Source of the DNA: Variovorax sp. J22G73
GTDB taxonomy: Bacteria > Pseudomonadota > Gammaproteobacteria > Burkholderiales > Burkholderiaceae_C
Reading direction: 5' to 3'
Length of the DNA: 64,000 nt
Assembly (NCBI RefSeq): GCF_030317035.1
Contig: NZ_JASZYK010000002.1
Location: 682,001-746,000, forward strand
Shown: piece after piece, positions 12,486 through 21,174 of the stretch
Numbering within the stretch: the stretch's first letter is position 1
How the letters are laid out: every line of letters starts with the position of its first letter
Made by a program: the position numbers and the translations under genes
The notes under the pieces: model-generated
Databases searched by the model: none
What the model was told of the DNA's origin: nothing
The model's input: only the letters and a program-made list of their open reading frames with translations

Positions 12486-14378
12486 TCAGCGCCCGCGACG
12501 CCGTCCGCCGCCCTGCCCGGCCGGCCCGCCGAAACCACCGCCGCCGCTGCGGCGGCCCTGGCCTCCGCGCTGCTCCTTGCGCTGGCGCGAGAAGCTGTCG
12601 GCGCCGATGTAGCCCAGCGAGGTCTTCATCGGATCGGGCTGGTTGGCACCGCTGGGTTGGCGGTCATCACCCTGGCGATTGCCGCCGCCCTGGCGGTTGC
12701 CGGCGTTGCCGCCACCACCGCCGCCATTTCCACCATTCCCACCGTTCCCACGACGGGCCTGGCCTTGCGGAGGCCCGCCGTTGCCGGGGCCGCGGTTGTT
12801 CCGGGGACCACGGTCACCTCGATCACCACGCGGAGGGCGGCCATCGCCCAGCGGGCTCGGAATCGGGGCATCGCGACCGCCATCGTCGCGCATGTCGCGC
12901 GGCTGGCCGCCACCCGCACCACCCGCGTTGCGATTGCCGCGGCGTTTCTTGTTGCGGCCGTTGCGGCCGTTGCCGCCGCCGTCCTGGCCGGGGCCTCGCG
13001 CCTGTTGCGGCGCCGGGCGCGCAGCCGCGCCGCCGGACGCCTGGAACAACGCACGGATGTCGCGCTCGTCGAGCTCCATCCACGCGCCGCGCTTCAGCCC
13101 GCGCGGCAGCACCATCGCGCCGTAGCGGATGCGAATGAGCCGGCTGACCGCATGGCCCACCGACTCGAACAGCCGGCGCACTTCGCGGTTGCGGCCTTCG
13201 GAAATGGTCACGCGGTACCAGCAATTGGAGCCTTCGCCGCCGCCCTCTTCGATGGTGCCGAACTGCGCCATGCCGTCGTCCAGGCGCACGCCGTCGAGCA
13301 GCTTGTGCTTCTCTTCGGTGGTGAGCGCGCCCAGCACGCGCACCGCGTACTCGCGCTCCAGGCCGAAGCGCGGGTGCATGAGCTGGTTGGCCAGGTCGCC
13401 GGAACTGCTGAAGAGCAGCAGGCCTTCGGTGTTCAGGTCGAGGCGGCCGACCGACTGCCACTTGCCCTGCTGCAGGCGCGGCAGCTTGCGGAACACGGTC
13501 GGGCGGTTCTGCGGATCGTCGTGCGTCACCACTTCGCCCACGGGCTTGTGGTACGCGATGACGCGCGGCGGCGGCGGCGCGATGCGGAAGCGAATCGGCT
13601 TGCCGTTGATCTTGACCTGGTCGCCGAACTGGATGCGCTGGCCGATGTGGGCCGGCTCGTTGTTGACGGAAATGCGGCCCTGGAGAATCAATGCTTCCAT
13701 TTCGAGCCGCGAACCCAGGCCCGCCTGCGCCAGCACCTTGTGCAGCTTGGGCGAATCGGCCTCGGGCAGCAGCACGCGCTTGAGCGGCGGCACTTCCGGG
13801 CTTTCCTCGTCGGCATCGAACTGGCCGGAGATGACGTCGGCAAAACGGATCGGCTCGGGCGGCAGGGCATTGCGCTGCTCGCGCTCGGCGACGCGGCGGG
13901 CGCGGTCGAGGTCGTCTTCTTCCTCGTCGGGCTCTTCCTCGTCGTCGTAGTCCTCGTCATCCCCGTTGTCCCCGCCATCGCGGTCCGACTGCTCGGGCTG
14001 CGGTTGCTGGCGGGCTTCAGGCGCAGGTGCCGGCTGGGCTTCTTGCTCGGCCACGGGAGCGACAGCGACCGGCGCCGCCACTTCGACAGGCGCAGCCGCG
14101 GCCACCACGGGCTCGACGGCTTCGGGTGCATCGACCACCGCCGGCGCCTCGGAGGCGACCGCAGCTTCTTCAGCCACCGGCTTTTTCTTGCGAGGCGCGC
14201 GCGGCTTCTTGGGCGGCTCGGCTTCCACGGGTGCGGCGGACTCCGACGCAACAGCTTCCGGCGCTACCGATTCGATAGCATCACCTGCAGCCTTCTTGGG
14301 CGTGGTCGCACGTTTCTTCTTTTTGACTTCGGGTTCGGCAGGCAGCATGGCCGCGTCTTCGGTGTCGTTTGTGCTCAT
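12486..14378 (-). CDS. rluB: 23S rRNA pseudouridine synthase RluB with long disordered tails
   Basis: 630 residues, about twice the E. coli RluB length. RluB makes pseudouridine 2605 in 23S rRNA. Residues 1 to about 205 are low-complexity, with Ala/Pro/Glu/Lys-rich then acidic ([11 protein letters not shown]) runs. An S4 RNA-binding domain ([19 protein letters not shown]) and the catalytic core follow, with the active Asp in [17 protein letters not shown]. From about 455 the protein is Gly/Arg/Asn/Gln-rich with many RGG-like and NGGNGG repeats and ends RRRGR. It overlaps scpB by ATGA. The catalytic core is confidently RluB; the tails are probably intrinsically disordered, and the basic Gly-rich tail may add RNA affinity. 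Confidence 0.93.
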   Translation of the reverse strand: MSTNDTEDAAMLPAEPEVKKKKRATTPKKAAGDAIESVAPEAVASESAAPVEAEPPKKPRAPRKKKPVAEEAAVASEAPAVVDAPEAVEPVVAAAAPVEVAAPVAVAPVAEQEAQPAPAPEARQQPQPEQSDRDGGDNGDDEDYDDEEEPDEEEDDLDRARRVAEREQRNALPPEPIRFADVISGQFDADEESPEVPPLKRVLLPEADSPKLHKVLAQAGLGSRLEMEALILQGRISVNNEPAHIGQRIQFGDQVKINGKPIRFRIAPPPPRVIAYHKPVGEVVTHDDPQNRPTVFRKLPRLQQGKWQSVGRLDLNTEGLLLFSSSGDLANQLMHPRFGLEREYAVRVLGALTTEEKHKLLDGVRLDDGMAQFGTIEEGGGEGSNCWYRVTISEGRNREVRRLFESVGHAVSRLIRIRYGAMVLPRGLKRGAWMELDERDIRALFQASGGAAARPAPQQARGPGQDGGGNGRNGRNKKRRGNRNAGGAGGGQPRDMRDDGGRDAPIPSPLGDGRPPRGDRGDRGPRNNRGPGNGGPPQGQARRGNGGNGGNGGGGGGNAGNRQGGGNRQGDDRQPSGANQPDPMKTSLGYIGADSFSRQRKEQRGGQGRRSGGGGFGGPAGQGGGRRRGR

Positions 14379-15244
14379 GAGGTTTTTCCGGAGGAAGGAG
14401 CGTGGGGGTCGGCCTCGTCCGCGGACGGGGCATCGGGTTCGGGGGCCGGTAGCGAGGCTTGAGCGGACGCAGGCTCCGGCGCTTCGGGTTGGAGGGTTTC
14501 GGGTTCAGGCTCGGCTGTTGCCGGCGCTTCAGGCTCGACGGCCAAAGCCTCCGTAAGCTCGACGGACGCAACTTCTTCGGCAGCCTCGACGACTTGCGCC
14601 TGGGCCGCTTCGATCGCCACCGCAGCTTCTGCCACCGCGGCGGCATCGACCGCTTCAGGCGCGGCGTCCATCGGCAAGCCCTGCTGCTCACCCGAGGCGC
14701 GCTCCAGCGCATCGACCAGCGCGGCCTGCTGCGCGGGCGTCTCGATCAGCGGCAGCTGGTCGAGCGAGGCCAGGCCCAGGTCGTCCAGGAACTGGCGCGT
14801 GGTCGCGTACAGCCCCGGGCGGCCCACGGTCTCGCGGTGGCCGATGACCTCGACCCAGCCACGGTCCTCGAGCTGCTTCAGGATCAGCGAGTTGATCGTC
14901 ACGCCGCGAATGTCTTCCATGTCGCCGCGCGTGGCCGGCTGGCGGTACGCGATGATGGCCAGCGTCTCGAGGGCGGCGCGCGTGTAGCGCGGCGGCTTCT
15001 CGGGGTGCAGGCGGTCGAGGTGGTCGCGCATCTCCGGCCGGCTCTGAAAGCGCCAGCCGCTGCCCACGCTCACAAGCTCCAGGCCGCGTTGCGCCCAGTC
15101 TTCCTGCAATTCAAGCAACAGCACCTTGATGGTGTCCACACCCAACTCGTCGTCGAACAGCACGCGCATATCGCGCACCGGCAACGGTTGGCTCGAACAG
15201 ATCAAGGCGGTTTCGAGAATGCGCTTGGCATCCGCCGTATTCAT
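14375..15244 (-). CDS. scpB: segregation and condensation protein ScpB
   Basis: 289 residues from ATG 15244. ScpB is the winged-helix kleisin-associated subunit of the SMC-ScpAB condensin used in chromosome segregation. The first 190 or so residues form the two winged-helix domains ([24 protein letters not shown], split across helices; [17 protein letters not shown]). About 90 C-terminal residues form an Ala/Glu/Pro-rich tail that is probably disordered. The gene overlaps rluB by four bases, a common scpB-rluB pairing. The frame extends 31 codons upstream without homology-like content, so the later ATG is preferred. No scpA is in the window. Confidence 0.94.
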   Translation of the reverse strand: MNTADAKRILETALICSSQPLPVRDMRVLFDDELGVDTIKVLLLELQEDWAQRGLELVSVGSGWRFQSRPEMRDHLDRLHPEKPPRYTRAALETLAIIAYRQPATRGDMEDIRGVTINSLILKQLEDRGWVEVIGHRETVGRPGLYATTRQFLDDLGLASLDQLPLIETPAQQAALVDALERASGEQQGLPMDAAPEAVDAAAVAEAAVAIEAAQAQVVEAAEEVASVELTEALAVEPEAPATAEPEPETLQPEAPEPASAQASLPAPEPDAPSADEADPHAPSSGKTS

Positions 15245-15373
15245 GGTTCGCGTTATCCGGGAAAAGGCGCCTCGGGGACGCTTGTTCAGAAGGATGAAAG
15301 GAGTAGGCGCTGCAGGCACGCGGCAGTTGCAACGCAAGGCCGGCCTCGGGTGGCCGGCGCGGCCCTCGGGCCG

Positions 15374-16417
15374 TCAGGCGCGATTGTAATCCAGCCCCCA
15401 CGACTGCAAAGCCAGCACCAGGTCCGCCGGCGGCGGCGAACGAAACTCCAGCGGCGCCTGCGTGACCGGGTGCACGAACGCCAGCCTGAACGCATGCAGC
15501 GCCTGGCGCGACAGCCCCGCAGCCGGCGCGCCGCCATACAGCGCATCGCCGACCAGCGGATGGCCGATCGACGCCATGTGCACGCGGATCTGGTGCGTGC
15601 GGCCGGTTTCGAGCGTGCACCGCACGGCGCAGCCCAGCGTGTTGCTGTCGAGCCGCTCGATCAGCGTGCGCGCCGTCTTGCCCGCGTTGCGCTCGAGGTC
15701 GACCACCGCCATGCGCAGCCGGTTGCGCGGGTCGCGGCCGATGGGGGCGTCGACCTGCCGGGCGGCCGCGCCCTCCCAGGGCTTGTGGCCCACGGCGAGG
15801 TACTGCCGCTTGACATCGCGCGCCGCAATCAGCGCCACCATCGCGTCCATGGTGGCCCGGGTGCGCGCCACCACCATCAGCCCGCTGGTGTCGCGGTCCA
15901 GCCGGTGCACGATGCCGGCACGCGGCAGCAGCACGGCCTTGGGGTCCAGCGCGAGCAGGCCGTTGAGCAGCGTGCCGCTCCAGTGGCCGGGCGCGGGGTG
16001 CACGACCAGCCCGGCAGGCTTGTCGACGATGCGCAGGTGCTCGTCCTCGTACACGGTGACGATGTCCATCGCCTCGGGTCGGAAGGCCTGGCTCTGGGGC
16101 GTCGGCCGCAGTTCGATATGCCCGGCCTGCCCGGCCTTGACGGCAGCCGAGACTTTCTTGAGCGTTCGCCCCTGCAGCTCGACGGCGCCGGCCTCGATCA
16201 GCTGCTGCAGGTAGCTCCGGGAAAACTCGGGCACGAGCGCGGCCAGCGCACGGTCCAGCCGCTGGCCGTGCTGCGCCGCGTCGATGACGAAGGGCCGCAA
16301 CTCGCTGGGCTCGATGGGGTCGGCGCCCTCCTCGAGTTCGGCCGCCTCCGCGGACTCGGGGACTTCAAGGATGGAGCCCAGGGGGTCGGTCGATATAATT
16401 GAGGGTAACTGTTTCAC
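15374..16417 (-). CDS. rluD: 23S rRNA pseudouridine synthase RluD
   Basis: 347 residues. RluD modifies U1911, U1915 and U1917 in helix 69 of 23S rRNA. An acidic N-terminal extension (about 15-40) precedes the S4 domain (GQRLDRALAALVPEFSRSYLQQL, across helices) and the catalytic domain, whose motif HRLDRDTSG lies at 171-179 with D174 as the expected nucleophile. The start is GTG at 16417 with no obvious ribosome-binding site. It is only 14 bases from the divergent bamD start, so its promoter must lie inside bamD (see the GATAAT element). In other proteobacteria rluD and bamD are also divergent neighbours. Confidence 0.95.
   Translation of the reverse strand: MKQLPSIISTDPLGSILEVPESAEAAELEEGADPIEPSELRPFVIDAAQHGQRLDRALAALVPEFSRSYLQQLIEAGAVELQGRTLKKVSAAVKAGQAGHIELRPTPQSQAFRPEAMDIVTVYEDEHLRIVDKPAGLVVHPAPGHWSGTLLNGLLALDPKAVLLPRAGIVHRLDRDTSGLMVVARTRATMDAMVALIAARDVKRQYLAVGHKPWEGAAARQVDAPIGRDPRNRLRMAVVDLERNAGKTARTLIERLDSNTLGCAVRCTLETGRTHQIRVHMASIGHPLVGDALYGGAPAAGLSRQALHAFRLAFVHPVTQAPLEFRSPPPADLVLALQSWGLDYNRA
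16394..16399 (+). promoter_or_regulatory. candidate -10 element for bamD
   Basis: A perfect TATAAT lies 32 bases before the bamD ATG and within codons 7-8 of rluD on the other strand. No good -35 is seen at the expected position, so an extended or activated promoter is possible. It would give a 5' leader of about 26 bases. Confidence 0.45.
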
Positions 16418-16431
16418 GAAAGCCGTATGTG

Positions 16432-17238
16432 ATGTTTCGCGCCAAATTATCGGTCCCCACCTGGATCGCGCTCAGCGCGGCGGCTCTGCTAGCAGCTGGC
16501 TGCTCGTCGACCTCCGTCGACAAGACCGCGAACTGGAGTCCCAACAAGATCTACGCGGAAGCCAAGGACGAAGCCGGCTCGGGCGCCTACGACAAGGCCG
16601 TGCCCCTGTACGAGAAGCTCGAAGGCCGCGCCGCCGGTACCCCGCTCGCGCAGCAGGCCCAGCTCGAAAAGGCCTACGCCCAGTACAAGTCGGGCGAAAA
16701 GGCGGCGGCCATCGCCACCATCGACCGCTTCATGAAGTTGCATCCGGCCAGCCCCGCGATGGACTATGCGCTCTACCTGAAGGGCGTGATCAACTTCAAC
16801 GACGACCTCGGTATGTTCGCCTTCATGACGCGCCAGGACCTGTCCGAGCGCGACCAGAAGGCGGCCAAGGAGTCGTTCGAGTCCTTCAAGGACCTCGTCA
16901 CGCGATTCCCCGATTCGCGCTATGCGCCCGATTCGCGCCAGCGCATGAACTACATTGTGAACTCGCTCGCACAGTATGAAGTTCACGTGGCCCGCTACTA
17001 CTACTCGCGCGGCGCCTACCTGGCGGCCATCAACCGCGCGCAGATCGCGCTGTCCGACTACCGCGAAGTGCCGGCCCTCGAAGAGGCCCTGTTCATCATG
17101 GTCAAGTCGTACGACGCGCTCGGCATGAAGGACCTGCGCGACGACGCGCAACGCGTGCTGACCACCAACTATCCGAAGAGCGCCTACCTGGCGAACGGCT
17201 TCAAGGGCAAGGACGACCCTTGGTGGAAGCTCTGGTAA
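16432..17238 (+). CDS. bamD: outer membrane assembly lipoprotein BamD (ComL)
   Basis: 268 residues. BamD is the essential lipoprotein of the BAM complex alongside BamA; bamB is in the same window. The signal peptide ends in the lipobox LAAGC with the acylated Cys at position 24. Five TPR-like repeats follow (NKIYAEAKDEAGSGAYDKAV; ALYLKGVINF; DSRYAPDSRQRMNYIVNSLA), typical of BamD, with the conserved YHVA-like region EVHVARYYYSRGAYLAAINR. The start is the ATG at 16432; the frame is open 11 codons earlier but that would disrupt the signal peptide. It is convergent with the helicase gene, 30 bases away. Confidence 0.96.
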   Translation: MFRAKLSVPTWIALSAAALLAAGCSSTSVDKTANWSPNKIYAEAKDEAGSGAYDKAVPLYEKLEGRAAGTPLAQQAQLEKAYAQYKSGEKAAAIATIDRFMKLHPASPAMDYALYLKGVINFNDDLGMFAFMTRQDLSERDQKAAKESFESFKDLVTRFPDSRYAPDSRQRMNYIVNSLAQYEVHVARYYYSRGAYLAAINRAQIALSDYREVPALEEALFIMVKSYDALGMKDLRDDAQRVLTTNYPKSAYLANGFKGKDDPWWKLW

Positions 17239-17268
17239 AGCTGGCCCGCGCGCGGTGGCGCGCCACGC

Positions 17269-19389
17269 TCAGTTCTTGAGCGCGTCCACCGCGGCGTCGA
17301 AGTCCGCTTCGCTTTCCAGCCGCCGCATCGGCGGCAACGCCGCCAGCAACCGGCGGCCGTAGCCCATAGCGACCAGGCGCGTGTCGCAGATCGCGAGCAC
17401 GCCGCTGTCGGTTTCCCGCCGAATCAAACGCCCCGCCCCCTGCTTGAGCGCCACCGCGGCCTCGGGCAACGAATAGTCCGCGAACGAGCTGCGGCCCTGC
17501 GCCTCCAGCCGCTGCGAGCGCGCCTCGACCAGCGGATCGTTCGGCGGGGGGAACGGCAGCTTGTCGATCACCACCAGCTGCAGCACATCGCCCGGGGCAT
17601 CGAAACCCTCCCAGAACGACGCCGACGCCACCAGCACGCAGCCGGTGCGCCCGTCGCTCGCGCCTTCACGAAAGCGCTCCATCAGCACCCGCTTGGGCAG
17701 CTCGCCCTGCACCAGCACCTCGGGGCGCAGCGCGGCGTCGAGCAGCTCGAACTGCTGCTTCATGGTGTCGCCGATGGTGCGCAAGGCGCGCAGCGTGGTG
17801 GTCAGCACCAGCGTGCGCCCGCCGAGCTCGGTCGCGCCGCGCGCGGCCAGTTGCGCCACCCGCTGGCTGTGCGACGGATCGTTGGGTTTGGGAAAGGCGC
17901 GCGGCACGTACAGCGCCGCCTGCGACGCGTAGTCGAACGGGCTCTTCACGCGCAGCACTTCCGCGTCGTGCAGGCCACAGGGTTCGGTGAACCAGCGCAG
18001 CGTGGGCTCGTCGCCCAGCGTGGCCGAGGTGAAGACCCAGGCGCGGCCGCCGTTTTCCCTGATTTCCTTCGTCGGCCGCTCCGCCGCAGAGCGCTCGCCG
18101 TATGCATCCAGGCCGTCGTCTTCGAGGTCGCCGGCACGGCCTTCGAAACCGTCTTCGGCGTCGTCGTCTTCAGACTGCTCGTCCACGATCTTCAACACCC
18201 GCTTGCGCATCGCATCGGCGATGTCCAGCGGCGATTCGACCAGCCGCAGCTGCGAGCCCACGTCGACCCAGCGCACCGAATCGACCGCACACGGCAAGGC
18301 GAAGCGCGCCGTGCGCTTCGCGATCTGCCTCGCGCGCTCGTGCAGCCGCACGAAGTCGGGTGAAATCTCGCTCACGGTCGCCAGGCCTTCGGCCGCCAGC
18401 TCGAAGGAATGCTGCAGGTCGTCGAGCGCGCGCTGCCATGCCTCGGGGTCCACGCCTTCGGGCGACGCGCCCAGCCAGCGCAGCTTGGCGCCGGGCCATT
18501 GCTTGCCGACCACCAGCCGCAACTCGCGCGCGGCACGCTCGACGCCGGCCACCAGCTGCTGCCAGTCGACCAAACCGCGTGCGTGCTGCAGGCCCGCGCC
18601 GAGCATGTCGCGCGCGAAGTCCAGCGCCTGCCCGCTGCCGAGCTGCGCGCCCAGGAACTGCACGCCCGTTTCGTTGAGCTGGTGGGCCTCGTCGAACACC
18701 ACCACGCTCACGGTCGGCAGCAGTTCGGCCATACCGGTCTCGCGCACCGCGAGGTCGGCAAAGAACAGGTGGTGGTTGATGACCACGATGTCGGCCGCCA
18801 GCGCCTCGCGCCGCGCCAGGTTGACGTGGCACGGCTTGAACTGCGGGCACTGCGCGCCCAGGCAGTTCTCGCGCGTGGAGGTGATCAAGGGAATGAGCGG
18901 CGAGCGCTCGTCGAGCCCGGGCAGCTCGGCCAGGTCGCCGGTGCGCGTGGCCTTCGACCATTGCTCGATCTTGGCCAGCGTGCGCAGGCTGCCGCGCTCG
19001 GGCAGCGAGGCGTCGTGGCGCGCCATGTCGAGCCGGTGCAGGCACAGGTAGCTGCCGCGCCCCTTGAGCAGCGCGGTGCGCACCGGCAGCCCGAAGGCCT
19101 CGACCAGTCGCGGCAGGTCGCGGCCGAACAGCTGGTCCTGCAGGGTCTTGGTGGCGGTCGAGAGCAGCACGCGCTCGCCGCTCAGCAGGGCCGGCACGAG
19201 GTAGGAGAAGGTCTTGCCGACCCCCGTGCCCGCCTCGACCACCAGCACGCCGCCCTGGTCGATGGTGCGTGCCACGGCCATGGCCATTTCGGTCTGGCCC
19301 GAGCGCTCGCGGAATTGCTCGGCGGCACGCGACAGCGCGCCGTCCTGCGCGAAGGCGTCGCGCACCTGGTCTTCGAGCGTGCCGCTCAC
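17269..19389 (-). CDS. ATP-dependent DNA helicase, DinG/YoaA family (XPD-like)
   Basis: 706 residues, an SF2 iron-sulfur helicase. Walker A is EAGTGVGKT (52-60) and the DEAH box is at about 233-236 (VVFDEAHQLNE). Four cysteines, C116, C176, C181 and C187, are placed as in the XPD/DinG 4Fe-4S domain. C-terminal helicase motifs include ATLGDEPTLRWF and GAGRLIRRETDSG, plus GSFWEGFD-like ASFWEGFDAPGD. Such helicases unwind 5'-3' and act in replication-conflict or damage repair. YoaA lengths are about 640, so YoaA/DinG cannot be separated by eye. The GTG start overlaps the ydcH stop as GTGA. An acidic insert (EQSEDDDAEDG) lies around residue 400. Confidence 0.9.
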   Translation of the reverse strand: MSGTLEDQVRDAFAQDGALSRAAEQFRERSGQTEMAMAVARTIDQGGVLVVEAGTGVGKTFSYLVPALLSGERVLLSTATKTLQDQLFGRDLPRLVEAFGLPVRTALLKGRGSYLCLHRLDMARHDASLPERGSLRTLAKIEQWSKATRTGDLAELPGLDERSPLIPLITSTRENCLGAQCPQFKPCHVNLARREALAADIVVINHHLFFADLAVRETGMAELLPTVSVVVFDEAHQLNETGVQFLGAQLGSGQALDFARDMLGAGLQHARGLVDWQQLVAGVERAARELRLVVGKQWPGAKLRWLGASPEGVDPEAWQRALDDLQHSFELAAEGLATVSEISPDFVRLHERARQIAKRTARFALPCAVDSVRWVDVGSQLRLVESPLDIADAMRKRVLKIVDEQSEDDDAEDGFEGRAGDLEDDGLDAYGERSAAERPTKEIRENGGRAWVFTSATLGDEPTLRWFTEPCGLHDAEVLRVKSPFDYASQAALYVPRAFPKPNDPSHSQRVAQLAARGATELGGRTLVLTTTLRALRTIGDTMKQQFELLDAALRPEVLVQGELPKRVLMERFREGASDGRTGCVLVASASFWEGFDAPGDVLQLVVIDKLPFPPPNDPLVEARSQRLEAQGRSSFADYSLPEAAVALKQGAGRLIRRETDSGVLAICDTRLVAMGYGRRLLAALPPMRRLESEADFDAAVDALKN

Positions 19390-19631
19390 GCCGGCTCTTT
19401 CGGGTCGAGCACGTTCTCGAGGCGCGTGACCTGGTCGCGCAGCGCGAGCCGGCGTTTTTTCAGCCGGCGCAGCAGCAGCTCGTCTTGCGGCGAGCCTTCG
19501 GACAACCGGTCGATGGTGGCGTCGAGATCGGCATGCTCGATGCGCAGTTCGATCAGCTGGCGGGAAAGGGAGTGAAGATTGGAGTCCAACGGTGGGGCGC
19601 GCTCGCCTGGGTTTTCGCGGCGCTTGTTCAT
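19386..19631 (-). CDS. YdcH family protein (DUF465)
   Basis: 81 residues from ATG 19631. The sequence is a charged two-helix coiled coil (LSRQLIELRIEHADLDATID and LLLRRLKKRRLALRDQVTRL), which fits the YdcH/DUF465 family of small proteins of unknown function. An unstructured N-terminus (MNKRRENPGERAPPL) precedes it. It overlaps the helicase gene by four bases, so the two are probably translated together. It is divergent from the PP2C gene, 66 bases away. The function is unknown and I infer none beyond coexpression. Confidence 0.8.
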   Translation of the reverse strand: MNKRRENPGERAPPLDSNLHSLSRQLIELRIEHADLDATIDRLSEGSPQDELLLRRLKKRRLALRDQVTRLENVLDPKEPA

Positions 19632-19697
19632 TCGATAATACGTCCTGACACGACCCCCAGCGACGACAGACTCACGCGCTTCAGGCGCATATGCCTC

Positions 19698-20468
19698 ATG
19701 ACTCAAGGCTTTCGACTTGCCGCGGCCACCGGACTCCACAAGGGAGACCGCCCGTACCAACAAGACCAGGTGATGGTCATGAGTCACCCCCGCGTCGCGG
19801 GCTGCGTGCTCGGCGTGGTGGCCGATGGCATGGGCGGGCGCAGCGGCGGCCGCAAGGCCTCCGACCAGGTGCTGATGACCGCGCGCCAGCTCTTCGCGCG
19901 CTACCAGCCCGGCCGCGACGACCCGCAAGCGGTGCTGCGGCAGATACTGGAAGACTCGCACATGGTCATCAAGCTGACCGCCGTGTCCAGCGAGCAGGAA
20001 CCGCACAGCACGCTGGCCGCCTTCCTCATGAACCCCAAGGGCGACTGCGCCTGGATCCACGCCGGCGACTCGCGCATCTACCACTTCCGCGACGGGCTGC
20101 TGGTGAAGCGCACGCGCGACCATTCGTACGTGCAGGTGCTCATCGACCGCGGCCAGATCACCGAGGCCGAGGCCAACATCCATCCGCAGGGCAACATCCT
20201 GCTCGGCTGCCTGGGCATGGCGACGACGCCACCGCCGGTCGACCCGCACTACATCGAGAAGCTGGAGCCCGGCGACCTGCTGATGGCATGCAGCGACGGC
20301 CTGTGGCACTACTTCAGCGTCGAGGAAATGGCGAGCGTGCTTTATTCGCATCCGCCGCGCGACGCGGCCGAGATTTTGGTGGGTGAAGCGCGACGCCGCG
20401 CCCGCGGCACGGGCGACAACATCTCGATCGCCGTGCTGAAGCTCGACGCGCTGCCGCCGAGCGCCTGA
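19698..20468 (+). CDS. PP2C-type serine/threonine protein phosphatase
   Basis: 256 residues from ATG 19698. All metal-binding motifs of the PPM/PP2C family are visible: RPYQQDQV, VVADGMGGRSGGRKAS, IHAGDSRIYHFRDG, MACSDGLWHYFS and GTGDNISIAVLKL. It would dephosphorylate Ser/Thr residues using two Mn2+/Mg2+ ions in the cytoplasm. No signal peptide or membrane segment is present. There is no Ser/Thr kinase, FHA protein or type VI secretion gene nearby, so it is an orphan here. The ribosome-binding site is weak (CAGG about 14 bases upstream). Longer in-frame starts would run back into the region of ydcH and the helicase and are unlikely. Confidence 0.93.
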   Translation: MTQGFRLAAATGLHKGDRPYQQDQVMVMSHPRVAGCVLGVVADGMGGRSGGRKASDQVLMTARQLFARYQPGRDDPQAVLRQILEDSHMVIKLTAVSSEQEPHSTLAAFLMNPKGDCAWIHAGDSRIYHFRDGLLVKRTRDHSYVQVLIDRGQITEAEANIHPQGNILLGCLGMATTPPPVDPHYIEKLEPGDLLMACSDGLWHYFSVEEMASVLYSHPPRDAAEILVGEARRRARGTGDNISIAVLKLDALPPSA

Positions 20469-20499
20469 GCGTTTTCAACCGAAGGTTGTCCCGGCGCGC

Positions 20500-21174
20500 T
20501 CAGCGTGCTGGCGACGAGGCCGCAGCCTCCGGGGCCGGCGCCGGCAACGGCGCGCCACGCGGCTTGCCCGGGTTGGCGTTGCGCCGTTCCCGGTCGGCCC
20601 TGTGCACCTCGGCGCGCTTGAGCTTGTCTTCGTACCGCTGGACCGCCACCGGCGCCTCGGCCTTGCGCTGGGCGGCCTTGGCCTGCTCGTCGGCATGCGC
20701 CTTCTGCTTGGACTGAAACTCGCGCTCGCGCTGCGCCGCATCGGCGGCCGTCGCGGCACGGCTGGTGGCATGGTCGGCGGCGCGCTGCTCGCGGTCCTTC
20801 TGGTTCTGCACCGATTCCTGCTGTTTCTCGGGTGTGTCCTGCGCGCGCTGCTGGCCAGCTTTCTGGTCGAGCTTCTGCAGCTCGGCCGCGCCGCTGCGCT
20901 GGCGCTGGATGTCGTTGATCGCGGTTTCCTGGCGCTTGATGTTGTCGGCTTCCTTGCGGCGCCGCTCGCGGCTCTCGCGCAGGCAGTCTTCCACGGCGAA
21001 CTTCTTGTAGCAGACGGCCCGCTCTTCGAGAAAGCGCTTCTCGATGGCCTCGCGCTCGGTCGACAGCCGGCGCTTCTCGGCTTCCAGGTCGGCATTGCCC
21101 GCCGCGGCATTGGACTGCGCCCACATCGGCAGGCTGGCCAAGGTCATGAGCAGGGCAAGGACGATTTTTTTCAT
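20500..21174 (-). CDS. exported coiled-coil protein of unknown function
   Basis: 224 residues. A clear signal peptide (KKIVLALLMTLASLPMWAQ) predicts export with cleavage near residue 20. The mature protein is highly charged and rich in Glu, Arg, Lys, Gln and Ala, forming long predicted coiled coils. It has only two cysteines, C55 and C64, in the spaced pattern VCYKKFAVEDCL, which could form a disulfide. The C-terminus is a Pro/Ala linker. It overlaps the zapE stop by ATGA and so closes the sucAB-lpdA-zapE run. I do not recognise a functional family. The Cys pattern followed by RESRERRRKEADNIKRQE suggests a conserved betaproteobacterial family. Confidence 0.8.
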   Translation of the reverse strand: MKKIVLALLMTLASLPMWAQSNAAAGNADLEAEKRRLSTEREAIEKRFLEERAVCYKKFAVEDCLRESRERRRKEADNIKRQETAINDIQRQRSGAAELQKLDQKAGQQRAQDTPEKQQESVQNQKDREQRAADHATSRAATAADAAQREREFQSKQKAHADEQAKAAQRKAEAPVAVQRYEDKLKRAEVHRADRERRNANPGKPRGAPLPAPAPEAAASSPAR

